A program made the position numbers and the translations under genes. This document shows positions 33,797 through 41,821 of a DNA stretch of 64,000 nt, one piece after another (the stretch's first letter is position 1; each line of letters starts with the position of its first letter). Under the pieces are notes generated by a model. That model worked only from the letters and a program-made list of their open reading frames with translations, did not search any database and was not told the origin of the DNA. Location: contig NZ_CP021768.1 of NCBI RefSeq assembly GCF_002192255.1, positions 576,001 to 640,000 on the forward strand, in the 5' to 3' direction. Source of the DNA: Stenotrophomonas sp. WZN-1 (GTDB lineage: Bacteria; Pseudomonadota; Gammaproteobacteria; Xanthomonadales; Xanthomonadaceae).

Positions 33797-34666
33797 ATGA
33801 AGCGGTGTATAAGGTGTTCTTTCGCATATGACGCATCGGAGTGGGTTTGTCCTGAATGCAGCTTCGAGCCTCCAATCATCGATGGCTGGCCAGCGTTCGC
33901 CTCTGAATACGCCATTTCGACAAGTGGGTACAGGCCGGAAGTGTTTGCAGAGCTCGCCAGTCTGGAATCAGGCAGCTTCTGGTTCCGGGCGCGCAATCAG
34001 CTGCTTGTCTGGGCGTTGCGCCGCCATTTTCCGGATCTGCGTAGCTTCCTGGAGATAGGCTGCGGAACCGGCTTCGTTCTCGATGGGATTGCCCAAGCAT
34101 TTCCCGGAGCGAGGATTGCCGGCAGCGAGATCCTCAGCGCTGGCCTGCCCTTCGCTGCGCGGCGGATGGCATCGGCGGATCTGTTCCAGATGGACGCGCG
34201 GCGTGTCCCGTTCGACACTGAATTCGATGTCATCGGTGCATTCGATGTCCTTGAACATATTGAAGAGGATGAGTCTGTCCTCTCTGAAATACATCGTGCG
34301 CTGGTGGCTGGGGGCGCCGCTATCTTTACCGTGCCGCAGCATCAGTGGCTGTGGAGCAGTATTGATGAGCACGCCTGTCATGTGCGGCGCTACCGTACCG
34401 GTGAGTTGCGGGAGAAGCTGATTCGTTCGGGCTTCCAGGTAGAACTGGAGACGTCTTTTGTCAGTCTGCTGCTGCCGATGATGCTCGCGTCGCGACTCTC
34501 CAGGAAGGATGTACCGGAGCAGGACGCCAATGCGGAGATGCGTCTGCCCCGGATCCTCAATCAACTGCTGCTGGGCGTGATGGCCGTGGAGCGGGGCCTG
34601 ATCAAGTCCGGCATCCGGTTTCCCATTGGTGGAAGCAGGCTGGTGGTTGCACGCAAGATCAGCTGA
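33797..34666 (+). CDS. class I SAM-dependent methyltransferase with N-terminal zinc ribbon
   Basis: 289 residues. Four cysteines in two CxxC pairs (Cys4, Cys7, Cys18, Cys21) form an apparent zinc ribbon. The Rossmann methyltransferase domain begins at FLEIGCGTGFVLD and continues with FDVIGAFDVLEHIEED. This type is common in O-antigen clusters and modifies a sugar or a sugar intermediate. With an ABC-exported O chain it is a candidate for terminal methylation. It is separated from the upstream operon by 255 bp and converges on the next gene with 30 bp between stops. GC is lower than in the housekeeping genes. Confidence 0.8.
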   Translation: MKRCIRCSFAYDASEWVCPECSFEPPIIDGWPAFASEYAISTSGYRPEVFAELASLESGSFWFRARNQLLVWALRRHFPDLRSFLEIGCGTGFVLDGIAQAFPGARIAGSEILSAGLPFAARRMASADLFQMDARRVPFDTEFDVIGAFDVLEHIEEDESVLSEIHRALVAGGAAIFTVPQHQWLWSSIDEHACHVRRYRTGELREKLIRSGFQVELETSFVSLLLPMMLASRLSRKDVPEQDANAEMRLPRILNQLLLGVMAVERGLIKSGIRFPIGGSRLVVARKIS

Positions 34667-34696
34667 GTTCGTGATCCGGGTTGGTGCGAAGCGGCG

Positions 34697-36151
34697 TCAG
34701 TGCGCGTAGCCCGGAATCTGCTGCAATGACGCGACGAACCTTTCCCAGGTGAAGCTGCTGACGGCGTTCGACTGTATCTGGATCCACTCCGCCCGGGTAG
34801 CGGGATCCATCAGGTTGCGTACTGCTACAGAATAGTCCACCGCGGAAGCGTTGGCCGGGACCAGCATGTCTGTCGGAATCAAGTCGCTGATGCCGCCAAT
34901 CTGCGGCGCAATCACCGGAATGCCGGATGCCGTTGCTTCGAGCAACACGTTCGGAAGACCATCCCAGCAGCTGGTGTAGATGTACGCCAAGTGCTCCGGA
35001 CCAACAATGTCCGAGAACCGCTCATAGCTGCCGCGAATGCTCACGTTGCTCAGCGCTTTCAGCCGACGCAGGTTTTCGTCATCCACGGACAGTGCTGCGC
35101 CATGGACATCCCAGTGAAACTCCGGCATCGAGGACGCGAGTTCCACAACGAGATCCGGACGTTTCTGGCGTTCAAGGCGGCTGGCCCAGAGCAGACGCTT
35201 CGGGTTGATGCTCCGGTTGGGGGGCAATGATGGTACTTCCGGTGCGGGGAAATGAACCACTTGAAACAGCGATGGATCGACGCCGATCGAGTCGCGCCAT
35301 GCGGTCGGTGACGCAGCGTTGTCGGTGATGACCGCATCCAACCACGGGAGACACGTGGGCAGGAATTGCTGGGCAAGACCGGTACGGCGACCATCCGCTT
35401 CGAACTCATCGCAGTACAGGGAGGCGAACACTCGTGTTCTCTGCCGGATAGCCTTGCCAAATCGCTGCAGCATCCGCCACCCGGTATGTGAATTGATGAT
35501 ATGGATCCTGGTGGGGGCCAGCTGGACAAGAAGTCGTGCCAGCACGACCTCAGGCTCACCATGGGGAAGGCTCAGCGTTGCCAGTAAGTGGCCGCATTCC
35601 ACAAAGGGCGTGGCGTCATCCAGACGGTTGGCCCAGGGAGAGTCGCCGGGCTCAGTCGCAAGTACCAGGACGCGTTGGCCGAATGCCTCGTGCAATGCTC
35701 GGGCGTGGTGTAGAGCGCCAAGATCGGCTCCCCCCCGCTTGAGCCATGGAATCAGCAGAACCGTATCAAACTGTCGGTTGCCGATGCTGCGCCGCAACTG
35801 TTCATAGGCATGACCCGCCTGCGTCCAGTGCACGGGGGTCAGGAATGCCTGTGGACGTTGATCGAGAACTATCTCCGGGGCGAGCAGGGGGTCGACTGTG
35901 ACCGAGAGGTCGCGCAGATCCTGAACCGCCCAGCTGGGCAGCATCTGCATATGCTTCTGCGGTGCTCGCAATGTTCGACGAACCAGCAATGACGCCGCAG
36001 AGGTTGGCCAGTGTCCTGATGGATGAATCCACCGGGCACATACAAGAAGCCATGAAACCAGGGAGCTTCTCGCGCTTTCCGGCAACCTGGTCAACAACAG
36101 CCGGTCCGTGAGGGTGTAGGCGTCCCGGAGAAAATGGCGGATATTGCTCAT
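34697..36151 (-). CDS. glycosyltransferase family 4 protein
   Basis: 484 residues, GT-B fold. The key C-terminal segment reads KRLLWASRLERQKRPDLVVE and then DGLPNVLLEATASGIPVIAP, typical of GT4 retaining transferases; the N-terminal part contains LLIPWLKRGGADLGALHHA. It is similar along its length to the C-terminal half of the 713-residue fusion at 29700. The ATG at 36151 overlaps the upstream GT2 stop (ATGA), so the two proteins are translated together and may act as a pair. It is the last gene of the reverse half of the cluster. Confidence 0.83.
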   Translation of the reverse strand: MSNIRHFLRDAYTLTDRLLLTRLPESARSSLVSWLLVCARWIHPSGHWPTSAASLLVRRTLRAPQKHMQMLPSWAVQDLRDLSVTVDPLLAPEIVLDQRPQAFLTPVHWTQAGHAYEQLRRSIGNRQFDTVLLIPWLKRGGADLGALHHARALHEAFGQRVLVLATEPGDSPWANRLDDATPFVECGHLLATLSLPHGEPEVVLARLLVQLAPTRIHIINSHTGWRMLQRFGKAIRQRTRVFASLYCDEFEADGRRTGLAQQFLPTCLPWLDAVITDNAASPTAWRDSIGVDPSLFQVVHFPAPEVPSLPPNRSINPKRLLWASRLERQKRPDLVVELASSMPEFHWDVHGAALSVDDENLRRLKALSNVSIRGSYERFSDIVGPEHLAYIYTSCWDGLPNVLLEATASGIPVIAPQIGGISDLIPTDMLVPANASAVDYSVAVRNLMDPATRAEWIQIQSNAVSSFTWERFVASLQQIPGYAH

Positions 36152-36882
36152 TGCAGATCGAACAAGCGTGTTGGAGGAATGAGCGCATTCTGGCTGGCAT
36201 GCGCATTGTTCAACGAGCCAGAGCGCTTTTTCCTGACGTAGTGGACTGTCCGCTCGGCAATGACGTGAGCATGCCCCCGGGCATAGGTCTCGCAGTTCCA
36301 GTGCCAGTCTTCGAACCCGAAACCCGACTCGCCTGGACGCGCTTTCGCATAGGGCAGCTCGAGGTAGATCTCGCGGCGCGCGAAACTGCAGGCGTTCCAA
36401 GGGTTGACGGTAAGCATGCAGGCTGGATCGAAGTCCACCGCGTCGCTGCCGGTCTGCCACCACAAGCCGGTCTCTGCCTCGAACGTCACGATCAGTTCGG
36501 GATGGAGGATGGCTGATCCGGGAAGCGCTTCTGCGCGCTGATGGCAGCGGATGAGGAAATCGGCGGATAGGTAGTCGTCCCCATCGCAGATCAGGATTCG
36601 CGCGCCGGACGAGGCGAGCACAGCTTGGTTGCGTGACAGCCCCAGATCTCCGCAATCCAGATGCAGGACGCGGTCCACGCACCCGTTGGCGAGGTGAGAA
36701 TGGACGATGCGCGTGGTTTCCTCGTCTGCGCGATCCAGGGTCGCGACGACTTCCAGCGAGATGCCTGCGCTGCTTGCAGCCATCCGGCAGCGCTGCAGCG
36801 AAAGAAGACTCTTGTGAGCCAACAGCGCCTCGCGATGGAAGGTGATGATTGCTGTTACGTCATGGAGGGTAGTGGGCAGCAT
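36148..36882 (-). CDS. glycosyltransferase family 2 protein
   Basis: 244 residues, GT-A fold. The N terminus TAIITFHREALLAHKSLLSL, the metal site ILICDGDDYLS and FGFEDWHWNCE follow the GT2 pattern. It resembles the N-terminal domain of the fusion protein at 29700 (VVATLDRADEETT there reads VAVFDRADDATR), so these are paralogues. It starts 7 nt after the galE stop and overlaps the next gene by 4 nt. Sugar specificity cannot be read from the sequence. Confidence 0.83.
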   Translation of the reverse strand: MLPTTLHDVTAIITFHREALLAHKSLLSLQRCRMAASSAGISLEVVATLDRADEETTRIVHSHLANGCVDRVLHLDCGDLGLSRNQAVLASSGARILICDGDDYLSADFLIRCHQRAEALPGSAILHPELIVTFEAETGLWWQTGSDAVDFDPACMLTVNPWNACSFARREIYLELPYAKARPGESGFGFEDWHWNCETYARGHAHVIAERTVHYVRKKRSGSLNNAHASQNALIPPTRLFDLQ

Positions 36883-36889
36883 CGACCAT

Positions 36890-37900
36890 TCACGCCTTCA
36901 TGGAGTCGACCCGCATCTGCCATCGCCAAGCGTCGATGCACATCTGGTCAAGGCCCAGCGATGGCGTCCATCCAAGGAGCTCACGGGCAACGGATGGATC
37001 GGCAAAACACGAGGCAACATCACCCGTGCGGCGTTCGACGATCCTGAGCGGGATCTGGCGGCCGCTGGCGCGCTCGAAGGCCGCAACCACTTCCAGTACG
37101 CTATGACCTTGGCCGGTGCCCAGGTTGACGGTGATGCTGCGTTCGTTGCGCGCGAGGAACTCGAGCGCCTTGACATGCGCCTGCGCGAGGTCGACCACGT
37201 GGATGTAATCACGCACGCCCGTGCCATCAACGGTCGCATAGTCGCTGCCGAAGACCCGCAGATACTCGCGCTTCCCGCTTGCGACCTGCGAGATGTAGGG
37301 CATCAGGTTGTTGGGAATACCGTGGGGCGCCTCGCCAATCAATCCGGAGGGATGGGCGCCCACCGGGTTGAAGTAGCGCAGTGAGGCAACGCTGAAGCTT
37401 GGGGTGGACGTCGCGAGATCTTCGAGCATGTGCTCGCAGATCAGCTTGGATCGCCCGTAGGGGTTGGTGGTGCGGGTATTGGCCGACTCCGGGATGGGAC
37501 ACTGATCTGCCTCGCCGTAGACGGTGGCCGACGAACTGAATACGAACCTGTCTACACCGCAGGCCTGCATGGCCTGAAGAAGCGAGATCGTGCCGGTTAC
37601 GTTGTTGTCGAAGTAGTCGAGCGGGCGTTCCCAGGATTCACCGACGGACTTCAATGCGGCGAAGTGGATGACCGAGTCGATGGAGTGCTCGCGGATCACA
37701 CGCTCCAGCAACGCTCGGTCGCGGACGTCTCCCTGGACGAAAGCAGGCACCTTCCTCGAGATGGTTTCGATGCTGGCAAGTACCTCGACACCGCTGTTGA
37801 CGAGGTTGTCCAGGATTGTCACTTCATGCCCGCATGCCAGCAGCTCCACACTAGTGTGGGAGCCGATGAAGCCGGTTCCTCCAGTAACCAACACGTTCAT
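36890..37900 (-). CDS. galE: UDP-glucose 4-epimerase
   Basis: 336-residue extended short-chain dehydrogenase. The NAD site is MNVLVTGGTGFIGSHTS, the catalytic residues are in FSSSATVYGE and YGRSKLICE, and LRYFNPVGAHPSG is the GalE signature. It interconverts UDP-glucose and UDP-galactose and may also act on the N-acetyl forms, providing a galactose-type donor for the O antigen. I chose the ATG at 37900 since the Rossmann motif follows at once. It is in the reverse operon between the GtrII-like gene and the GT2/GT4 pair. Confidence 0.92.
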   Translation of the reverse strand: MNVLVTGGTGFIGSHTSVELLACGHEVTILDNLVNSGVEVLASIETISRKVPAFVQGDVRDRALLERVIREHSIDSVIHFAALKSVGESWERPLDYFDNNVTGTISLLQAMQACGVDRFVFSSSATVYGEADQCPIPESANTRTTNPYGRSKLICEHMLEDLATSTPSFSVASLRYFNPVGAHPSGLIGEAPHGIPNNLMPYISQVASGKREYLRVFGSDYATVDGTGVRDYIHVVDLAQAHVKALEFLARNERSITVNLGTGQGHSVLEVVAAFERASGRQIPLRIVERRTGDVASCFADPSVARELLGWTPSLGLDQMCIDAWRWQMRVDSMKA

Positions 37901-37973
37901 CTTGAAATACCTATCAGAGTGGATCAGCTTGCATTCAATCGGGGCTTGCACCTGAGTCTGCAGCAGGAGCAGC

Positions 37974-39521
37974 TCAGTGCATGCATATCACGACCTCGTC
38001 TCCCTGCTTGTGCAGGGAGCTGGGTGCAGGATACTTGGCCGAAGTTGAACACAGTCCAGAGAACTCGGGCGCCAGGCGGACGTTCTGGTCGCGGCCGGTC
38101 GCTTCGTCGAACAGTGGATCCAGCGCCCAATCAACGCCCAATGCCGAGATGTTCATGTCGCCCTGAGCGATACTTTGGGCGATTTCATGCGACCAGGTCG
38201 GACCCACGATTGCCAGCTTCGAAGCCGCCTCAGGATACTTCTCGGTCGCGAGGAGCGCCATTTCCCGTGCCTGCATCTGGTCCCAACGATTGAGTCGTTG
38301 CTGATTGAACAGAATCGACTGACTGTGCGCGGAAAAGATGCAGCCGCTGGTGATGAGAAGAATGCCGGCGAGAGTGACGCGGGGATCGCTGGTGGGGATC
38401 AGCACTGAAACAGCCGCTGCCAGAGCGAAGGGGACGGCGATCAGGGTACGGGGAACGGGCCACCAGGTCACCGTGACAGCGATCGGAATGAGCGCTGCGA
38501 CGGTGGCGGCAATCAGAACAACGACTGCCAGCCAGGCTGAACCCTTGGCCATCCCCAGGCGGGCCACCAACAGGACAATGAAGCCGGCGGCTGCGAGTGC
38601 TTTTGCGGGCCATGCGGCAACAGTTTCGGATTGTGCCCAGAGAACGGTAAGCAAGTGCGTCAGCTCGGTCCAGCGCTGGGACAGCAGCTCCACGGGAATC
38701 AGCTCCGAACGCCCCGTTGCTGGAACACTAGCCGTGACGAGCACCAGCTTGGCCACGAGCATGTTGCAGAGGATCAGCACAATGCCCGCCACTGCGGCGT
38801 GGACAGGCGGCGCGAGCCAGCCTTGTCTCCGCAGGAATCCCAGGCCGAGGCCTGGCGGAAGCCCGTGCTGGAGGCGGCGGACGTGCACACACAGCACGGC
38901 AATCGACAGGAAGCAGACTGCAAGCTGGTTGAACCCCATGACCAGAGTGGCCACCAGGACACTGGCAATGAGATGGGAGACCCTCACCGTTCCTGCCCCG
39001 AGCGCGCCCCGGTACAGCCGGAGTGCCAGCCACATGCCGAGGAAAGTCAGCGACATCGGCAGCGCAGCCTGGCGATAGGAAACGTACTCCGTATAGTAGG
39101 GATGGGCGCCCAGTAGGGCGCCGAGGCCGATGGCGATGGTGGCCGTGCCCTTGGGCGGAAGATCAAGCGCATCCCTGAAGAACAAACCGCTGAACACTGC
39201 TGTCGCGGCCAGTCCGATGGTGGAGAAGCTCGACATTGTCAGGTTGCAGGCATGCAGGATCACATCCATCAGTGCGCTGCCGTAGCGTCCCTGGGAGATG
39301 AAGAATCCGGCAAGGCTATTGTCCCCGGCCGCCCGGACGATCGCATAGTCATCCAAAGAGTAGCCCGGCATGAAACCTACGAGTTTCGATGCCAGGAAAA
39401 ACGCATAGTAGGCAAGCAGGAACAGCGTCCCTGCCCGCAGTTGGCCAACAACCGGTGGCAGGGTGTGTTGTCCTTCGTCCAGCATCGGGCTGGAGTGCGC
39501 AGTGGTGCTCTCGTGCGCCAT
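37974..39521 (-). CDS. polytopic membrane glycosyltransferase, GtrII-like
   Basis: 515 residues with about ten hydrophobic helices. After the first helix comes MPGYSLDDYAIVRAAGDN, with the paired aspartates placed in the first periplasmic loop, then FFISQGRYGSALMDVIL. Together these match the Glucos_trans_II/GtrII layout of lipid-phosphate-sugar-dependent transferases. A globular C-terminal part of about 100 residues follows. Such enzymes take a sugar from undecaprenyl phosphate in the periplasm and attach it to O antigen. The start is 2 nt before the end of wecE. Confidence 0.6.
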   Translation of the reverse strand: MAHESTTAHSSPMLDEGQHTLPPVVGQLRAGTLFLLAYYAFFLASKLVGFMPGYSLDDYAIVRAAGDNSLAGFFISQGRYGSALMDVILHACNLTMSSFSTIGLAATAVFSGLFFRDALDLPPKGTATIAIGLGALLGAHPYYTEYVSYRQAALPMSLTFLGMWLALRLYRGALGAGTVRVSHLIASVLVATLVMGFNQLAVCFLSIAVLCVHVRRLQHGLPPGLGLGFLRRQGWLAPPVHAAVAGIVLILCNMLVAKLVLVTASVPATGRSELIPVELLSQRWTELTHLLTVLWAQSETVAAWPAKALAAAGFIVLLVARLGMAKGSAWLAVVVLIAATVAALIPIAVTVTWWPVPRTLIAVPFALAAAVSVLIPTSDPRVTLAGILLITSGCIFSAHSQSILFNQQRLNRWDQMQAREMALLATEKYPEAASKLAIVGPTWSHEIAQSIAQGDMNISALGVDWALDPLFDEATGRDQNVRLAPEFSGLCSTSAKYPAPSSLHKQGDEVVICMH

Positions 39522-39523
39522 CG

Positions 39524-40657
39524 TCAGGTGCCTTGCGCGATCGTGGCATCCGCTGCTGCCAGGACCTGATCCAGCTGCTGCTCCAGGCCAAGCCAGAGCG
39601 GCATGCGTACCAGGCGGTTGCTGATGTCGTCGGTTACTTCCATCGTTCCAGCCACGCGACCCAGGCGGTCTCCGGCGGGAGAGGAGTGCAGTGGGATGTA
39701 ATGGAAGACCGTTTGCACTCCGCGCTCGCGCATTCCTGCGATGAAAGCAGTGCGCGCCTCCAGGCTTGGTAGCAGCAGGTAGTACATGTGTGCGTTGTGC
39801 GTGCACTCGGCCGGAATGATCGGGCGACGCAGTTGCCCCGCAGCTTCGTAGGGCTCGGCCCACGCGTCGTAGCGGTCCCAGATGGCAAGCCGGCGGGCAG
39901 TGATTTCTTCGGCATCATCCAGCTGGGCATTCAGGAATGCCGCGATGATTTCGCCGGGAAGATAGGATGAGCCCACGTCGACCCACGTGTACTTGTCGAC
40001 CTGTCCGCGGAAGAAGCGGCTCCGATTGGTACCTTTCTCGCGGATGATCTCCGCACGCTCGCCGAAGGCGGCGTCACGGCACAGTAGAGCGCCGCCTTCG
40101 CCGGAAATGACATTCTTCGTTTCGTGGAAACTGAACGCGCCAAGTTGGCCAATCGTCCCCAACGCATGTCCCTTGTAGCTGGACATGATGCCCTGGGCGG
40201 CGTCCTCAACAACATTCAGTCCGTGTCGTTGCGCGATCTCAATGATCGTATCCATTTCACACGCCACGCCCGCATAGTGGACTACACAGATGGCGCGGGT
40301 ACGCGGAGTAATCGCCGCTTCGATCAGGGCCTCGTCGATGTTGAGAGTGTCGCTCCGTATGTCGACGAATACCGGCACCGCACCACGCAGTGCGAAGGCG
40401 TTTGCCGTCGACACGAACGTGAAGGAGGGCATGATCACCTCATCACCGGGTTCCAGATCCAACAGAAGAGCGGCCATTTCCAGTGCTGCAGTGCACGAGT
40501 GGGTGAGCAGAGCACTCGCAGCGCCCGTGCGTTCCCGCATCCACTGGTGGCATTTCTTTGTAAATGGACCGTCTCCCGAAAGATGGCCATTGGCGTGCGC
40601 CTGGCCGATCATGGGAAGTTCCTTGCCGGTCATGAACGGGCGATTGAACGGAATCAT
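39524..40657 (-). CDS. wecE: dTDP-4-amino-4,6-dideoxygalactose transaminase
   Basis: 377-residue DegT/DnrJ/EryC1 aminotransferase, very similar in wording to E. coli WecE across the whole length: MIPFNRPFMTGKEL, LEMAALLLDLEPGDEVIMPS, VHYAGVACEMDTI, and the PLP lysine Lys181 in SFHETKN. EIIREKGTNRSRFFRGQVDK is also conserved. It converts dTDP-4-keto-6-deoxyglucose, made by RmlA and RmlB encoded 4-5 kb away, to dTDP-Fuc4N. With the adjacent WecD-like acetyltransferase this gives dTDP-Fuc4NAc. Confidence 0.93.
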   Translation of the reverse strand: MIPFNRPFMTGKELPMIGQAHANGHLSGDGPFTKKCHQWMRERTGAASALLTHSCTAALEMAALLLDLEPGDEVIMPSFTFVSTANAFALRGAVPVFVDIRSDTLNIDEALIEAAITPRTRAICVVHYAGVACEMDTIIEIAQRHGLNVVEDAAQGIMSSYKGHALGTIGQLGAFSFHETKNVISGEGGALLCRDAAFGERAEIIREKGTNRSRFFRGQVDKYTWVDVGSSYLPGEIIAAFLNAQLDDAEEITARRLAIWDRYDAWAEPYEAAGQLRRPIIPAECTHNAHMYYLLLPSLEARTAFIAGMRERGVQTVFHYIPLHSSPAGDRLGRVAGTMEVTDDISNRLVRMPLWLGLEQQLDQVLAAADATIAQGT

Positions 40658-40685
40658 GAGGTCTCTTTGGTGTGAGCAGTTGATA

Positions 40686-41069
40686 TCAGCCTTGGCTGAT
40701 GATGATCAGGCCGGCGACAACGGTCGCCAGGCCGACCGCCTTTGATAGGGTAAAAGCTTCGCCAAACAGCGGAATGGCCGCAACGCAGACGATCAGGAAG
40801 TTCAGTGCCATGAATGGATAGGCACGACTAAGTTCCAGTCGCGAAACCGCCAGCATCCAGCAAAGGGATGCAGCGAACGCCGCGACAAAGGCGGAAATCA
40901 CCCAAGGCTGAAGGAGCAACTGGATGACAGGAGGGAGTTTGCCCAGCCACCCGGCCGTCGTTGCCTGGTACGAACTCGCCTGCCATTTGATGACGAGCTG
41001 ACCATAGCTGGTCAGCACAATCGTTGCGGCGACCATGAACCAAGGAAAGAAAGGAGTTACGGGGTTCAC
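40686..41069 (-). CDS. small EmrE/ArnE-like flippase subunit
   Basis: 127 residues, four transmembrane helices, small multidrug resistance/EamA half-size fold. I start it at the GTG 41069, which overlaps the acetyltransferase stop as GTGA and has GGAG upstream; the first ATG (41033) would remove part of helix 1. ArnE/ArnF-type proteins flip undecaprenyl-phosphate-linked aminoarabinose. The neighbours (ArnC/GtrB-like transferase, aminosugar enzymes) suggest that this one flips an undecaprenyl-phosphate-linked amino sugar. A homodimer is likely, as only one subunit is encoded. Confidence 0.75.
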   Translation of the reverse strand: MNPVTPFFPWFMVAATIVLTSYGQLVIKWQASSYQATTAGWLGKLPPVIQLLLQPWVISAFVAAFAASLCWMLAVSRLELSRAYPFMALNFLIVCVAAIPLFGEAFTLSKAVGLATVVAGLIIISQG

Positions 41070-41821
41070 GGCCTGCTCCGTTGTGCAGCCAGGCGGCGGT
41101 CGATATGGAACGTATCGTACGCTCTCGCCAGCAACAGCCCGGCACGCGCCCATTGTCGCTGCACGGTGTAATTCCAGATCTGGGTGGAGATACTCAGGCG
41201 CACCAGGCCAGCTTCTGCATAGTGGTGCAGCAGGTGGCGCAGCAGCGTGCCGTAGTGACCTCGTCGCTCGAAAGCGGGGTGGACTGCATTGAGTACGATC
41301 TCCACGCCACCGTCCTGGACATCGCAGGTAGCGAAACCAGCGGCATCGTCGCCGTCGAACACCAGCCAGGTATCGCTGGTTGTGTCGGACGGGTCGGCAC
41401 GGCTTTGGGCCCACTCGATGTATCCGTCCAGAATCTGTGCAGCGGGCAATAGCGGATTGGCCGCATAGTGGGCCCGATAGTTCTGGAAGCCTGCGGAGGC
41501 GATGCCGCGAATTGCCTCAAGGTCGCTCAGTTGCGCGCGGCGAACATTGGGAGCCGCGTTTCCCGCAGAAGCTGGCAGCCGCACTTCATAGTAGACAAGG
41601 GTGTCAGCGTGGAGCAGTACTTCGCCCTGCTGGATCAGCGCATTGGGGACCTCGTTGCTGCCCGCCGGAAAGCGGGCAATGATGAGGTCGGCCGGGGAGG
41701 CGATAATGGCCTCGACCATGGGCGCCGCAGGCGTATCGATCCCGAGGTTCGCGCGCTCGACGTGGATCGCAAATCGATTCGAGTCCAAGGGCGAGTAGTT
41801 GAGCAAGGTCTGTTCAGGCAT
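41066..41821 (-). CDS. GNAT acetyltransferase, WecD-like
   Basis: 251 residues. The C-terminal half is a GNAT domain (LNAVHPAFERRGHYGTLLRH is the acetyl-CoA loop) ending RLSISTQIWNYTVQRQW, as in WecD-type dTDP-fucosamine acetyltransferases. The N-terminal half, with YSPLDSNRFAIHVERANLG, also fits that family. It would N-acetylate dTDP-Fuc4N made by WecE. I prefer Met 41821 (MPEQTLLNYS) over 41842, since it gives the shorter 8-nt overlap with the preceding gene. A formyltransferase role is unlikely given the fold. Confidence 0.77.
   Translation of the reverse strand: MPEQTLLNYSPLDSNRFAIHVERANLGIDTPAAPMVEAIIASPADLIIARFPAGSNEVPNALIQQGEVLLHADTLVYYEVRLPASAGNAAPNVRRAQLSDLEAIRGIASAGFQNYRAHYAANPLLPAAQILDGYIEWAQSRADPSDTTSDTWLVFDGDDAAGFATCDVQDGGVEIVLNAVHPAFERRGHYGTLLRHLLHHYAEAGLVRLSISTQIWNYTVQRQWARAGLLLARAYDTFHIDRRLAAQRSRP

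Noticed and set aside
33565..33831. An 88-codon forward frame through the 13-G tract
   Set aside because: No family pattern and atypical composition (LLGGGGAARQG across the tract); it ends inside the methyltransferase gene. A phase-variable coding frame is not excluded but is unsupported.
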